Below are positions 50,001-56,914 of a stretch of 64,000 nucleotides of DNA, in pieces. The first letter of the stretch is position 1. Each line of letters starts with the position of its first letter. Source of the stretch: AR5 sp041497115 (lineage in GTDB: Bacteria > Methylomirabilota > Methylomirabilia > Rokubacteriales > CSP1-6). Where the stretch lies: assembly GCA_041497115.1 (NCBI GenBank), contig JBGQFW010000009.1, forward strand, positions 1 to 64,000, written 5' to 3'. The notes under the pieces are model-generated. The model ran no database searches and was not told the origin of the DNA. It was given only the letters and a program-made list of their open reading frames with translations. The position numbers and the translations under genes are program-made.

Positions 50001-52091
50001 CGCCACCTCCTGCGCCACGTGGCGACGGCGTTCGGCGCCGACACCGTCGGCCTGTGGATGGTGGACGAGACCGGCCAGTGGCTGACGCCGTTCGCCGGCT
50101 ATCGCGTGCCGCCGACGTGGCTGGCCGCGCTGCGCGACGTGCGGCTGTCGCTCGCCGACAACGCGCTCTACGCCGAGGTGGCCCGCACCCTGCGGCCGGT
50201 GTTCTCGGCCGACGCGACCCACGACCCGCGCATGCCGGCGATCATCCGCGAGCACGCGCCGCACCGCAGCCAGCTCTTCGTCCCCGTCGTGGCCAAGGAC
50301 CGGATGATCGGGGGCTTCGCGGTCATCTGGTGGGAGCGGGTGCACGACTTCGCCGAGAGCGACCTCGCGCTGATCGAGGCGATCGCCAGCCAGGCCGGCG
50401 TGGCCATCGAGAATGCGCGGCTGTTCGAGGAGAACCGCCGCCGCGTCGAGGAGCTGTCGGTGCTGCACGCGCTGTCGCAGGCGGTCACCGGCCAGCTCGA
50501 CCGGGCGGCGCTGCTGGACGCGCTGCGGGCGCAGCTCGCGCGCGTGGTGGACGTGCGCCACATGGTCGTCGTCGTCCGCGCCGAGGACACCGACGAGCTG
50601 GAGATCGCGCTGCGGCTCGTGGACGGCGAGGTGGACCGGAGCGAGCCCCACCGCTACCCGGCCGCCGGCATCGGCCTCATGTCGGCGGTGCTGGAGTCGG
50701 GCCGGCCGCTGCGCGCCGACGACTACGGCGCCGAGTGCGCGCGCCGCGGCGTCAGGCCGGTGGCGCTGTCCGAGCGGCTCCGCCACTGGCTCGGCGTGCC
50801 GCTCATCGGGCGCGACCGTGTGCTGGGCATGCTGGCGCTGCGCTCGGCCGAGCGGCCGTTCACCCAGGCCGAGGAGAACCTGCTCGTCAACAGCGCGCAC
50901 CTCACGGCGCTGGCGCTGGCCAGCGCGCGGCTCTACGAGGAGCGCACGCGCGCCTACGGCGAGCTGTCGGCCGCCCAGGACCAGCTCGTGCGCACCGAGA
51001 AGCTGCGCGCCCTCGGCGAGATGGCCTCCGGCGTGGCCCACGACTTCAACAACCTGCTCGCCTCCGTGCTCGGCCGCGCCCAGCTCCTCCTGCGCCGCGT
51101 GCAGGAGCCGCAGCTGCGCCAGTGGCTGCAGGTCATCGAGCGGGCCGCGCTGGACGGCGCGCAGACCGTCAAGCGGCTGCAGGAGTTCACGCGCATCCGC
51201 CGCGACCAGCCACTGGTGCCGCTCGACATCAACCAGGTCGTGCGCGATGCGCTCGACATCACCCAGTCGCGCTGGAAAGACGAGGCGACCAGCCGCGGCA
51301 TCGGGCTCGAGGTGCGCGCCCGGCTGGCCGACGTGCCGGCGGTGGTCGGCGACGCCGCCGAGCTGCGCGAGGCGATGACCAACCTCATCCTGAACGCGGT
51401 GGACGCGATGCCGGCGGGCGGCGTTCTCACGCTCATGACGGCGCTGGTGGACGACCGGGTGGAGGTGGCGGTGGCCGACACCGGCGTCGGCATGCCCGCC
51501 GAGGTGCGCGACAAGGTCTTCGACCCGTTCTTCACCACCAAGGGACCGCAGGGCACCGGGCTGGGGCTCTCGATGACCTACGGCATCGTCTCGCGCCACG
51601 GCGGCTCCATCGCGGTGGAGAGCGAGCCGGGGCTGGGCTCGACGTTCCGGCTGTCGTTCCCGCGCGGGAGCGACGTGCGGCCGGTCGAGGCGCCGGCGCC
51701 GCCCGCCATCCCCACCGTGCGGCCGCTGCGCTGTCTCGTGGTGGACGACGAGCCACCGGTGCGCGCGGTGCTCGGCGACATCCTCGAGTCGGCCGGCCAC
51801 TCGGTGGTGACGCTCGGTGACGGGGCCGAGGCGATCGCCCGCTTCGGCGCCGAGCCGTTCGACCTCGTGGTGACCGACCTCGCCATGCCGCGCGTATCGG
51901 GGTGGCAGGTGGCCCGCGCCGTCAAGCAGGTCGCGCCCACGGTGCCGGTGTTCCTCGTGACGGGCTTCGGCGTGGAGCTCTCGGCCGACGAGCGTCGCGC
52001 CCACGGTGTGGATCTCGTCCTCGTCAAGCCGATCCAGATCCAGGAGATTCTCGACGCCGTGGCCGAGGTCGCGCGGGCCCGGCCCGTTTGA
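44073..52091 (+). CDS. Giant hybrid histidine kinase with thirteen GAF domains
   Basis: About 2672 residues. Two membrane helices (about 8-55) are followed by thirteen tandem GAF domains. Each ends in a helix of the form A..AALALENARLY, at about residues 252, 415, 585, 752, 926, 1097, 1259, 1426, 1597, 1772, 1942, 2116 and 2286, separated by about 35-residue signalling helices. Then come HisKA (H2323 in GVAHDFNNLL), HATPase (NLILNAVDAM, ADTGVGM, GTGLGLS) and a receiver domain (DDEPPVR, phospho-acceptor D2602, LVKPI). Domains 4 and 5 are very similar, suggesting recent duplication. The start is probably CTG at 44073, overlapping the pyk stop and five bases after GGGGAG; no ATG precedes the first helix, and GTG at 44109 would remove part of it. 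Ligands are unknown and no separate response regulator adjoins. Confidence 0.88.
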   Translation: MSRRRGLGLVLVVAALAALWGAGGALLARGWLVGPLVASFVIAAGGAVAAVLLAGRARAAATAPAPAPPPVGAPPPGDATAPADELRSRELEAFYTAALTMGSGTDLVATAEQTLDVVLAVAALHVGLVFRLEASTGTLALVASRGLTPPQAEALSRRKLHGSHVGEAARTGRYVVTELTTSPFVEDPQLRGAIAAGRFHTQLALPIFAEGQVWGVMALVSDEPRTFDADQLTLLQGVAHQVGLAVARASLFAEAQEKSRRLETLTRLSQGLSATLSGDQVLQRVVEAAVELLDTAIARLWILDEDGNQLVLGAAAGMVPAPEGLRAMPVGEGLVGLAVARRAAVLMPDVQNDPRVRNAARLRAEGIASAAAVPLIAGSRMIGALAVGSRERREYPADETDLLQSLANQAAIAIDNARLFFDEQTRRAYLSALLEINTKIGTLAPTDTLLSSIAEEAARLLAVDNAGFRLLEGDELVLAGLAGSAGETMLRPRLKVGESMSGRVVAAGHSLMLDIDGPANEIPEHRAAGRRLGYLKFLGVPLKIGDRTIGVLTFRARRAFTPRDQELAEAFAGQAAIALEHSRLYREARRQAERMRALADLARVLSETLDPEAVGQRVADSMCELLGARSSAVYRLGEGGEMIVQTVSRESQFEWPRGLGPGIGVIGLAARERRPFAAADVLEDPRIQYDDRIRTLVSTRDDRAMVAVPLLVRGRLFGALAVADRTGRVFDLEDTRLAQAFADQGALALENARLYAETTRRRREAEELARMARGLTESLDVDALSARIAENVLALFNAQSSGLRLLRADGALVGLAFAGRAAALFAPGHVLPPGTSTSGRAVERGAVVSTRDIVADPTLLLTEELREGMTGLGDLAQLAVPLRAKGQTIGALSVSDRAGRVFSDAEAGLLQAFADQAALALENARLYAETTRRRHEAEELARLAQTLTESLDVSDVVGRTVDSVLPLFNAQGSALRLMQPDGSLVALALGGSSRDAFEPGHVLPPGHGVLGRAALEGRATWTADVLGDAAVSLSDNLREGLHRSGEGAILAVPLRVKGMVIGALGISDERGRVFTREEAALLQGFADQAALALENARLFSLERARRRQIAALAEIEREFAAELDPERLLGLVVERSGRLFDAESAIFLTDDDGTLVRRAWTVEGAGPERLAPGEGLVGIAAAERRGIIANDYPTSPLARPEIVERGVRHAMVQPLVIGERARGAIVLARGESGDRFQAEELALLESFAAQAAIALENSRLYRAAETRAARLRTLTRLSHLVTSSLDTGHVLTSIAEAAAEIMSAPFVAVWLADETVGTLHMQAFSDRSPGAAQNISDIRFGEGAVGWVAVERRPLAIDDIYTDGRFVARDWARERGFRSLFCTPILDQQRLLGVLVLISDRPFRFGPDDDDLLQSFSAQAAAAIRNAGLYEEARRYAERLRALEEVNRLVSSSLNVEEVLQNLARAIAQFFDAPYVSIWAHDAGTQRLRRALTFGDARLAAELHDDLAVGEGAVGWVVRQREPILWTDASADPRSVDAATMQHHGLRWMTAYPIAIGERVLGAFAVHRAAAWPVTPETTSLMGSLAAQAAIALENARLYSETTRRLTETRALLEVAELLNSTLDSRTLLKRVTLKVAQVCRVDRCTLELWDGDRVVPLMSQFADGRRAPRMWKEFQTVPPEPPSAIAANAQVIETRQPLLIPDTATTTLIPREWVESFGLKSCLIVPMVLQERVIGVMTLDYCERPTPFQDWQSDLAMAIAGQLALALENTRLYAETQERLKETRTLLAVGQVLSQPGPTDQAMRGVAAEVGRAFDADMVGVYLTDKRRGILAPAAGYHVPKELLQFFMERPIDLERVPALQATWQQGRSVWSSDVHVDARFDRAWSGELPSHSVLIAPTMAHGDAVGGLFLVWWRTGRVFPPGEIRLIDGVAAQVGLAMENAELARQTQSKLAETETLLSVSRAVSSTLDVQGLARHLLRHVATAFGADTVGLWMVDETGQWLTPFAGYRVPPTWLAALRDVRLSLADNALYAEVARTLRPVFSADATHDPRMPAIIREHAPHRSQLFVPVVAKDRMIGGFAVIWWERVHDFAESDLALIEAIASQAGVAIENARLFEENRRRVEELSVLHALSQAVTGQLDRAALLDALRAQLARVVDVRHMVVVVRAEDTDELEIALRLVDGEVDRSEPHRYPAAGIGLMSAVLESGRPLRADDYGAECARRGVRPVALSERLRHWLGVPLIGRDRVLGMLALRSAERPFTQAEENLLVNSAHLTALALASARLYEERTRAYGELSAAQDQLVRTEKLRALGEMASGVAHDFNNLLASVLGRAQLLLRRVQEPQLRQWLQVIERAALDGAQTVKRLQEFTRIRRDQPLVPLDINQVVRDALDITQSRWKDEATSRGIGLEVRARLADVPAVVGDAAELREAMTNLILNAVDAMPAGGVLTLMTALVDDRVEVAVADTGVGMPAEVRDKVFDPFFTTKGPQGTGLGLSMTYGIVSRHGGSIAVESEPGLGSTFRLSFPRGSDVRPVEAPAPPAIPTVRPLRCLVVDDEPPVRAVLGDILESAGHSVVTLGDGAEAIARFGAEPFDLVVTDLAMPRVSGWQVARAVKQVAPTVPVFLVTGFGVELSADERRAHGVDLVLVKPIQIQEILDAVAEVARARPV

Positions 52092-52162
52092 ATGGAGGGC
52101 CCCGAGATGGCCCCCCATACCCCCCATTTGCTCGGGCCGCCGCGGCGGAGCCGTGGCGGCCC
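52092..52162 (-). repeat. Family G hairpin repeat, intergenic copy (inverted)
   Basis: Contains ATGGAGGGCC (52092-52101) facing GGCCCCCCAT (52109-52118), then a run that reads GGGGGGTATGGGGGG on the minus strand. A second perfect stem follows, GGGCCGCC (52134-52141) with GGCGGCCC (52155-52162). Read on the minus strand it aligns with 55659-55725: shared CGCCACGGCT-CGCCG-GGCG, GGGGGTATGGGGG and TCGGGGCCC. It fills most of the gap before the enoyl-CoA hydratase. Confidence 0.65.
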
Positions 52163-52174
52163 TCGGAGATCTCG

Positions 52175-52966
52175 ATGACCTACCAGCACCTGCTCGTCGA
52201 GCGGGCGGCGCACGTCGCCACGCTCACGCTCAACCGTCCCGACGCCTACAACGCCCTCGACCTGGCGCTGGGCCGCGAGCTGTTCCACGCCTCGCTCGAG
52301 CTCGACGAGGATCCCGACGTGCGCTGCATCGTCGTCACCGGAAGCGGCAAGGCGTTCTGCGCCGGCGGCGACGTGAAGGCGTTCGTGGACAACCTCGGGC
52401 GCATCGGCGCCCACATCAAGGAGCTCACGACCTACCTGCACGGCGCCGTCTCGCGCTTCTGCCGGAGCGACAAGCCGGTCATCATGGCCGTCAACGGCGT
52501 CGCTGCCGGCGGCGGCTTCAGCCTCGCGCTGTCGGGGGACCTCGTCGTCGCCGCCGAGTCGGCGCGCTTCACGATGGCGTACTCGAAGATCGCCGCGACG
52601 CCCGACGGCTCGTCGTCCTACTTCCTGCCGCGGCTGGTCGGCCTGCGCCGGGCGATGGAGCTCTACTTCACCAACCGCCCGCTGACCGCGCGGGAGGCGC
52701 TGGAGTGGGGGATGATCACGCGGGTGGTGCCCGACGCCGAGCTGCGCGCGGCCGTGCAGGCGCTGGCCCGCGAGCTGGCGCAGGGGCCGACGCGGGCGTT
52801 CGGCGCCGCCAAGCGGCTCCTCCAGCAGTCCACGTGGGAGAGCCTGGAGACGCAGATGGAGGCGGAGGCGCAGGCCATCGCCGCCTCGGGCCACACCGAG
52901 GACTTCCGGGCCGGCGTCACCGCCTTCGCCGACAAGAAGCCGGCGCCGGCGTTCCGCGGGCGCTGA
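52175..52966 (+). CDS. Enoyl-CoA hydratase/isomerase
   Basis: A 263-residue crotonase-fold enzyme that hydrates or isomerises enoyl-CoA in beta-oxidation or aromatic-acid degradation. The oxyanion-hole segments SGKAFCAGGDVKAF (about 56-69) and NGVAAGGGFSLALSGD (about 107-122) are intact. In place of the classical hydratase glutamate after the second segment it has SKIAATPDGSSSY, with Asp at the second catalytic position as in PaaG-type isomerases, so hydratase versus isomerase activity is open. ATG at 52175 is set by the family N-terminus and GGAG just upstream. Confidence 0.9.
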   Translation: MTYQHLLVERAAHVATLTLNRPDAYNALDLALGRELFHASLELDEDPDVRCIVVTGSGKAFCAGGDVKAFVDNLGRIGAHIKELTTYLHGAVSRFCRSDKPVIMAVNGVAAGGGFSLALSGDLVVAAESARFTMAYSKIAATPDGSSSYFLPRLVGLRRAMELYFTNRPLTAREALEWGMITRVVPDAELRAAVQALARELAQGPTRAFGAAKRLLQQSTWESLETQMEAEAQAIAASGHTEDFRAGVTAFADKKPAPAFRGR

Positions 52967-53003
52967 GCGGCGTTCGAGGTTACTCTGGGGCGGGAGGGAG
53001 CCC

Positions 53004-53750
53004 ATGAAGCCGCGCGTCTACTACCGTCCCGGCTGATCGTCCTGCTCCAAGACGAAGGAGCTCCTCACGTCTTGGGGGATCGAGTTCGATCCCGTCGACA
53101 TCCAGGCCGATCCGTCCACCGTCGCCGAGCTCAAGCGCCTGGGCGTGCCACGCGTGCCCGCCGTCATCATCGGCGACCGCGCGGTCCACGGCTGGAACCC
53201 CCGGGGCTACGCGGAATTGCTCGGCGTGCCGTACACCGCCGCCGACCAGATGCCGGTGCGCGAGCTCGCCGCGCGCCTCGATCGCATCCTCGAGGCCACC
53301 CAGCATGTGGTGAGCCGCTTCGACGCCGCCCAGCTCGACGTGGTCCCCGCCGAGCGCAAGCGCACGATCCGCGACCTCGGCTATCACGTCTTCCGCATCG
53401 GCCTGTCCTTCATCGACGCCATGGACCAGGGGCGCCTGCCCGAGGCGTGGTTCGACGAGAAGGCGCCCGCCGATATGAAGGACGGCGGCGACATGGCGCG
53501 CTGGGGCGCCCTGGTGCGGGGCCGCATCGGCGGCTGGTTCGAGGGGGCGGGTGACGACGAGTTCGAGCGCACGATCGAGGTCTACTACGGCCCCCAGGGC
53601 AGCCACGACCTGCTCGAGCGCACCACCTGGCACTGCGCTCAGCACCTGCGCCAGCTCCACATCCTCGCCGACCGCTACAACGTCCCCAACCCCGGCCCGC
53701 TCCCGGCGCACCTCTTCGACCGCCTCCCCCTCCCCGAAGCGATCTGGTGA
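53004..53750 (+). CDS. Selenocysteine glutaredoxin fused to a DinB-like domain (UGA recoded)
   Basis: A 248-residue protein read through an in-frame UGA at 53034-53036 (codon 11). Residues 1-80 are a glutaredoxin: VYYRPG-U-SSC places selenocysteine as the nucleophile of a UxxC site, followed by LLTSWGIEFDPVDI and the cis-proline segment RVPAVIIGD. Residues about 95-248 are a DinB/YfiT-type four-helix domain with likely metal histidines in LGYHVFRIG and TTWHCAQHLRQLH. ATG at 53004 follows GGGAGGGAG. The frame stays open on both sides of the UGA, and similarity starts before and continues after it, which excludes a pseudogene. A SECIS-like hairpin follows the UGA. DinB-family enzymes include thiol S-transferases, so this could be a thiol-linked reductase; substrate unknown. 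Confidence 0.9.
53045..53077 (+). promoter_or_regulatory. Bacterial SECIS hairpin of the glutaredoxin-DinB gene
   Basis: A perfect eight-base-pair stem CCAAGACG (53047-53054) / CGTCTTGG (53068-53075), extendable by U-G and C-G pairs to 53045-53077. Above it an AGG/CCT mini-stem closes an AGCT loop at 53059-53062, with G second. The loop begins 23 bases after the UGA, within the usual bacterial SECIS distance. Confidence 0.7.
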
Positions 53751-53813
53751 TCCCCGAACCTGACGATCAGCTAGCAATGCTCATCTGAAGAGAGTCCGCG
53801 CGGCTCCACGGTA

Positions 53814-53949
53814 GGGGCCGGATTGGCCCGGTGGGTCCCGAGACCCGTCCCCGGCCCAACCTAAGCTGGCGTCACCGTTCTGAAGTTTCTTAGCCCGACC
53901 TACGCCGCGCCGCTCGTGGTCGCGGGACCCACCGGGCCAGTCCGGCCCC
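53814..53949. repeat. Long stem-loop element, family S, copy A
   Basis: A 27-base inverted repeat (53814-53840 against 53923-53949) with a single mismatch that would be a G-U pair in RNA. It encloses an 82-base loop that starts AGACCCGTCCCCG and ends CTCGTGGTCG. It lies between the convergent glutaredoxin-DinB and membrane protein genes. The same loop edges and a similar but different stem occur at 59266-59430. No T-run follows. It may act as a bidirectional terminator or be a structured RNA or DNA element. Confidence 0.75.
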
Positions 53950-53970
53950 GGGCCGTGAAGCCGACGAGGG

Positions 53971-54936
53971 CTAGTCTTCCTCGGCCCAGGCGTGGGCGAG
54001 ACGGCCGGCGAGCGTGCGGTGGCCGGAGAAGTAGTAGGCGAGCATGGCGACGGCCGCGAGGATGTTGCCGACGAAGATCGTCCAGCCGGCCAGCTTGTCG
54101 AGGATCCAGCTCGCCATGATGACGATGGCCCCGAAGAAGAGGATCTCGAACGCGGTGAAGAGGATGATGAGCGCGAAGATCAGCAGCGGCTGGCGCTCGG
54201 CGCCGGCGATCAGCAGCGCGCCGACGATGCCGAAGGCGATGAACGCCAGACCGTGGAGGACCGTGTAGACCAGCACGCCCCCGAGGGGATCGGGCGCGCG
54301 CAGCATGGCGCCGCCCAGCAGCTTCGGCGTGCGCAGCGGCTCGCCCTGGATCGCGTCGATCGCGAAGAACCAGATGGCCACCACGGCAGCGCCGATGATG
54401 CCGGCCACGACCCCTTCGCGCAGCACGCTGCCCCACGAGCCGACCAGCGTGCCGGGCAGCGCCCGGTGGGCGCGGAAGAAGACCCAGAGCATCGCGACCG
54501 AGGCGAGCAGGTTGCCGATCAGCACCGACCACCACACCAGCTCGAGCTGCACGGCGCGTCCCAGCACGCTGAGGATGCCGAAGAAGAACACCTCGAAGCA
54601 GGCGAACAGGATCACGAACCCCACGAACAGGGCGGGCTCGCGCTCGCTCATGGCCATCATGGTGGCGGCGATCACGCCGAAGGCGATGAACGCCAGGCCG
54701 TGCAGGACGGTGTAGCCCAGGATCGGCCCCAGCGCGGGCTCGAGCCCCACCGGCGTCTTCACGCCGAAGAAGACCAGCGAGCCGAGCAGGGTGGGCGTCA
54801 TGAAGGGACGGCCGCGCAGCAGGTCGAAGAGGAAGAACCAGATGGCGACGACGGCCGCGCCGACGACACCGGCGACGATGCCTTCCCGGACTACCGAGCG
54901 CTCGGACCCGTTCATGGGTGGCGTCCCGGGCGGCAT
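53971..54936 (-). CDS. Eight-helix membrane protein with internal duplication
   Basis: A 321-residue protein made of two about 155-residue repeats of four helices each. Paired segments show it: VVREGIVAGVVGAAVVAIWFF with VLREGVVAGIIGAAVVAIWFF, YTVLHGLAFIAFGVI with YTVLHGLAFIAFGIV, and FEVFFFGILS with FEILFFGAIV. No catalytic or transport signature is recognised. ATG at 54936 follows GAGG; a second in-frame ATG at 54915 is possible. The gene is monocistronic and convergent with the selenoprotein gene. Confidence 0.75.
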   Translation of the reverse strand: MPPGTPPMNGSERSVVREGIVAGVVGAAVVAIWFFLFDLLRGRPFMTPTLLGSLVFFGVKTPVGLEPALGPILGYTVLHGLAFIAFGVIAATMMAMSEREPALFVGFVILFACFEVFFFGILSVLGRAVQLELVWWSVLIGNLLASVAMLWVFFRAHRALPGTLVGSWGSVLREGVVAGIIGAAVVAIWFFAIDAIQGEPLRTPKLLGGAMLRAPDPLGGVLVYTVLHGLAFIAFGIVGALLIAGAERQPLLIFALIILFTAFEILFFGAIVIMASWILDKLAGWTIFVGNILAAVAMLAYYFSGHRTLAGRLAHAWAEED

Positions 54937-54971
54937 CTTACCTCAAACCGGTCGCCTGCGGGAATCGACCC

Positions 54972-55616
54972 TCAGCCGCTCCGGACCACGCGGAGGCCGT
55001 AGTCGGAGTAGCGCAGGTGCGGGGGCAGCGACGAGCGGTGGGCGACCGGGCTCCAGGGATCGGCGTGACGCCAGGCCCCGCCGCGGCTGACCCGGCGGGT
55101 GCCGGCGGCCGGGCCGCGCGGGGTGCGGGGCGGCGAGGCCGCGTAATACCCCTCGTCGTACCAGTCGGCGCACCACTCGTGGCAGACGCCGGAGAGGTCG
55201 TGGAGGCCGAGGGGGTTGGCCGGGCCGGTCCCCACGCGCGGCGGCGCGCGCCGTGGGGTCACCGCCGGCCGCTCGTCGCCCCACGGGTAGCGGGCGCCGT
55301 CGCGCCCACCGCGGGCGGCCTTTTCCCATTCGGCCTCGGTCGGCAGCCGGGCCCCCGCCCACGCCGCGAACGCCGAGGCCTCGTTCCACGACACGCCCAC
55401 CACCGGCTGGTCGGCGGCGTCGAACCCGGCCGCGCCCCAGAAGGCGGGCGGCGGCGCGCCGGTGGCGGCCAGCCATGCGGCCCACTCCGCGTTGGTCACC
55501 GGCGTCGTCGCGACGCGGAAGGCGTCCACCCAGACGACGTGCGCCGGCCGCTCGGACGGGTGCCCCTCGCCCCACCCCATCGTGAACGCTCCCGCCGCCA
55601 CTTCTATAAAGTCCAC
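54972..55616 (-). CDS. FGE-sulfatase (SUMF1) domain protein
   Basis: About 214 residues of formylglycine-generating-enzyme fold: GAFTMGWGEGHPSERPAHVVWV, TPVTNAEWAAWL, PVVGVSWNEASAFAAW, RLPTEAEWEKAARGG, NPLGLHDLSGVCHEWCADWYD, RVSRGGAWRH and a terminal YGLRVV. The full domain is present. The family includes true sulfatase activators and many others (EgtB/SenA-like and kinase-linked members). The paired active-site cysteines of aerobic FGE are not clearly identifiable, so function is open. GTG at 55616 is a tentative start without a ribosome-binding site; CATTAT six bases upstream suggests leaderless transcription. Confidence 0.8.
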   Translation of the reverse strand: MDFIEVAAGAFTMGWGEGHPSERPAHVVWVDAFRVATTPVTNAEWAAWLAATGAPPPAFWGAAGFDAADQPVVGVSWNEASAFAAWAGARLPTEAEWEKAARGGRDGARYPWGDERPAVTPRRAPPRVGTGPANPLGLHDLSGVCHEWCADWYDEGYYAASPPRTPRGPAAGTRRVSRGGAWRHADPWSPVAHRSSLPPHLRYSDYGLRVVRSG

Positions 55617-55658
55617 GAGTCTATAATGACTCGCTCGTCGGTCGCGGCGCGATGTCGA

Positions 55659-55725
55659 GAAGCGCCACGGCTTCGCCGGGGCGCTTCGAGCGTTGGGGGT
55701 ATGGGGGCGATGTCGGGGCCCCCAT
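55659..55725 (+). repeat. Family G hairpin repeat, intergenic copy
   Basis: First stem GAAGCGCC (55659-55666) / GGCGCTTC (55680-55687), then GGGGGTATGGGGG, then second stem ATGGGGGC (55701-55708) / GCCCCCAT (55718-55725). Homologous to the minus strand of 52092-52162. It sits in the divergent gap upstream of the aminotransferase, 20 bases before its start codon and just ahead of its ribosome-binding site, so it lies within the mRNA leader if transcription begins near the TATAAT at 55622-55627. Confidence 0.65.
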
Positions 55726-55744
55726 GTCATACGGGAGGTATCCC

Positions 55745-56914
55745 ATGAGGGTCGCGGAGCGGATGGGGCGGCTGGGGACCGAGTCGGCGTTCGAGGTGCT
55801 GGCGCGCGCGAAGGCGCTCGAGCGGCAGGGGCGCGAGATCGTCCATCTCGAGATCGGCGAGCCCGACTTCGACACGCCGGCGCACATCAAGGAGGCGGCC
55901 AAGCGCGCGCTCGACGCGGGCGCGACGCACTACGGGCCGTCGGCGGGATTGCCCGAGCTGCGCGAGGCGATCGCCAAGCACACCGCCGAGACGCGCGGGG
56001 TGCCGGTGTCGCCCGAGCAGGTGGTGGTCACCCCGGGCGCCAAGCCGATCATGTTCTTCACGATCATGGCGCTGGTCGGCCGCGGCGACGAGGTGATCTA
56101 CCCCAACCCGGGCTTCCCGATCTACGAGTCGGTCATCAACTTCGTGGGCGGCGTGCCGGTGCCGATCCCGCTGCGCGAGGAGAGCGACTTCGGCTTCGAC
56201 CTGCCGCTGTTCGAGCAGCGGGTGTCGTCGAAGACGAAGCTGATCATCGTCAACTCGCCGGAGAACCCCACCGGCGGCGTGCTGGACCGCGACCAGATCG
56301 AGCGAATCGCGCGCATCGCCGCCGACCGCGACATCCCGGTGCTCACCGACGAGATCTACCGCCAGTTCCTCTACGACGGCGAGTTCGTCTCGTTCTACGC
56401 GCAGCCCGGCATGCACGCGCGCTCGATCCTGCTCGACGGCTTTTCGAAATCCTACGCGATGACCGGCTGGCGGCTCGGCTACGGCGTGATGCCGACCGAC
56501 CTCGCCGAGCACGTTACGCGGCTGATGGTGAACTCCAACTCCTGCACCGCCTCGTTCGTGCAGCTGGCGGGCGTGGCCGCGCTGCAGGGCGACCACGAGC
56601 CGGTCCGGCGGATGGTGGCCGAGTTCCGGCGGCGGCGCGACCTGCTGGTGGACGGCCTCAACCGGCTGCCCGGCGTGTCGTGCCGTCGGCCGCGCGGCGC
56701 CTTCTACGTGTTCCCGAACGTCAGCAAGACCGGCCGCCCGTCGAGCGAGGTCGCCGAGCGACTGCTTCAGGATGCGGGCGTCGCCGTGCTCTCCGGCACC
56801 GCCTTCGGCGTCCACGGGGAGGGCTACCTGCGCATCTCCTACGCCAACTCCGAGGAGAATCTCCGCAGGGCGCTGGAGCGGATGCGCACCGTCTTCGAGG
56901 CGTTCGCCCGCTGA
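55745..56914 (+). CDS. PLP-dependent class I/II aminotransferase
   Basis: A 389-residue fold-type I aminotransferase. It has IGEPDFDTPAHIKEAA, HYGPSAGLPELREAIA, VNSPENPTGGV, LTDEIYRQFLYDG, and the PLP lysine in GFSKSYAMTGWRLGY (about residue 232). Related to aspartate/aromatic aminotransferases; the donor and acceptor cannot be deduced. ATG at 55745 follows GGGAGG; the longer frame upstream runs through a repeat and is not coding. The stop overlaps the probable CTG start of the next gene. Confidence 0.93.
   Translation: MRVAERMGRLGTESAFEVLARAKALERQGREIVHLEIGEPDFDTPAHIKEAAKRALDAGATHYGPSAGLPELREAIAKHTAETRGVPVSPEQVVVTPGAKPIMFFTIMALVGRGDEVIYPNPGFPIYESVINFVGGVPVPIPLREESDFGFDLPLFEQRVSSKTKLIIVNSPENPTGGVLDRDQIERIARIAADRDIPVLTDEIYRQFLYDGEFVSFYAQPGMHARSILLDGFSKSYAMTGWRLGYGVMPTDLAEHVTRLMVNSNSCTASFVQLAGVAALQGDHEPVRRMVAEFRRRRDLLVDGLNRLPGVSCRRPRGAFYVFPNVSKTGRPSSEVAERLLQDAGVAVLSGTAFGVHGEGYLRISYANSEENLRRALERMRTVFEAFAR

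Noticed and set aside
53145..53750. Separate DinB-domain gene starting at GTG 53145
   Set aside because: This start is in the middle of the glutaredoxin fold, has no ribosome-binding site, and the true start with GGGAGGGAG is at 53004.
53814..53949. Retron or reverse-transcriptase-linked RNA for the long stem-loop
   Set aside because: No reverse transcriptase gene is nearby, and a second copy sits in an unrelated context.
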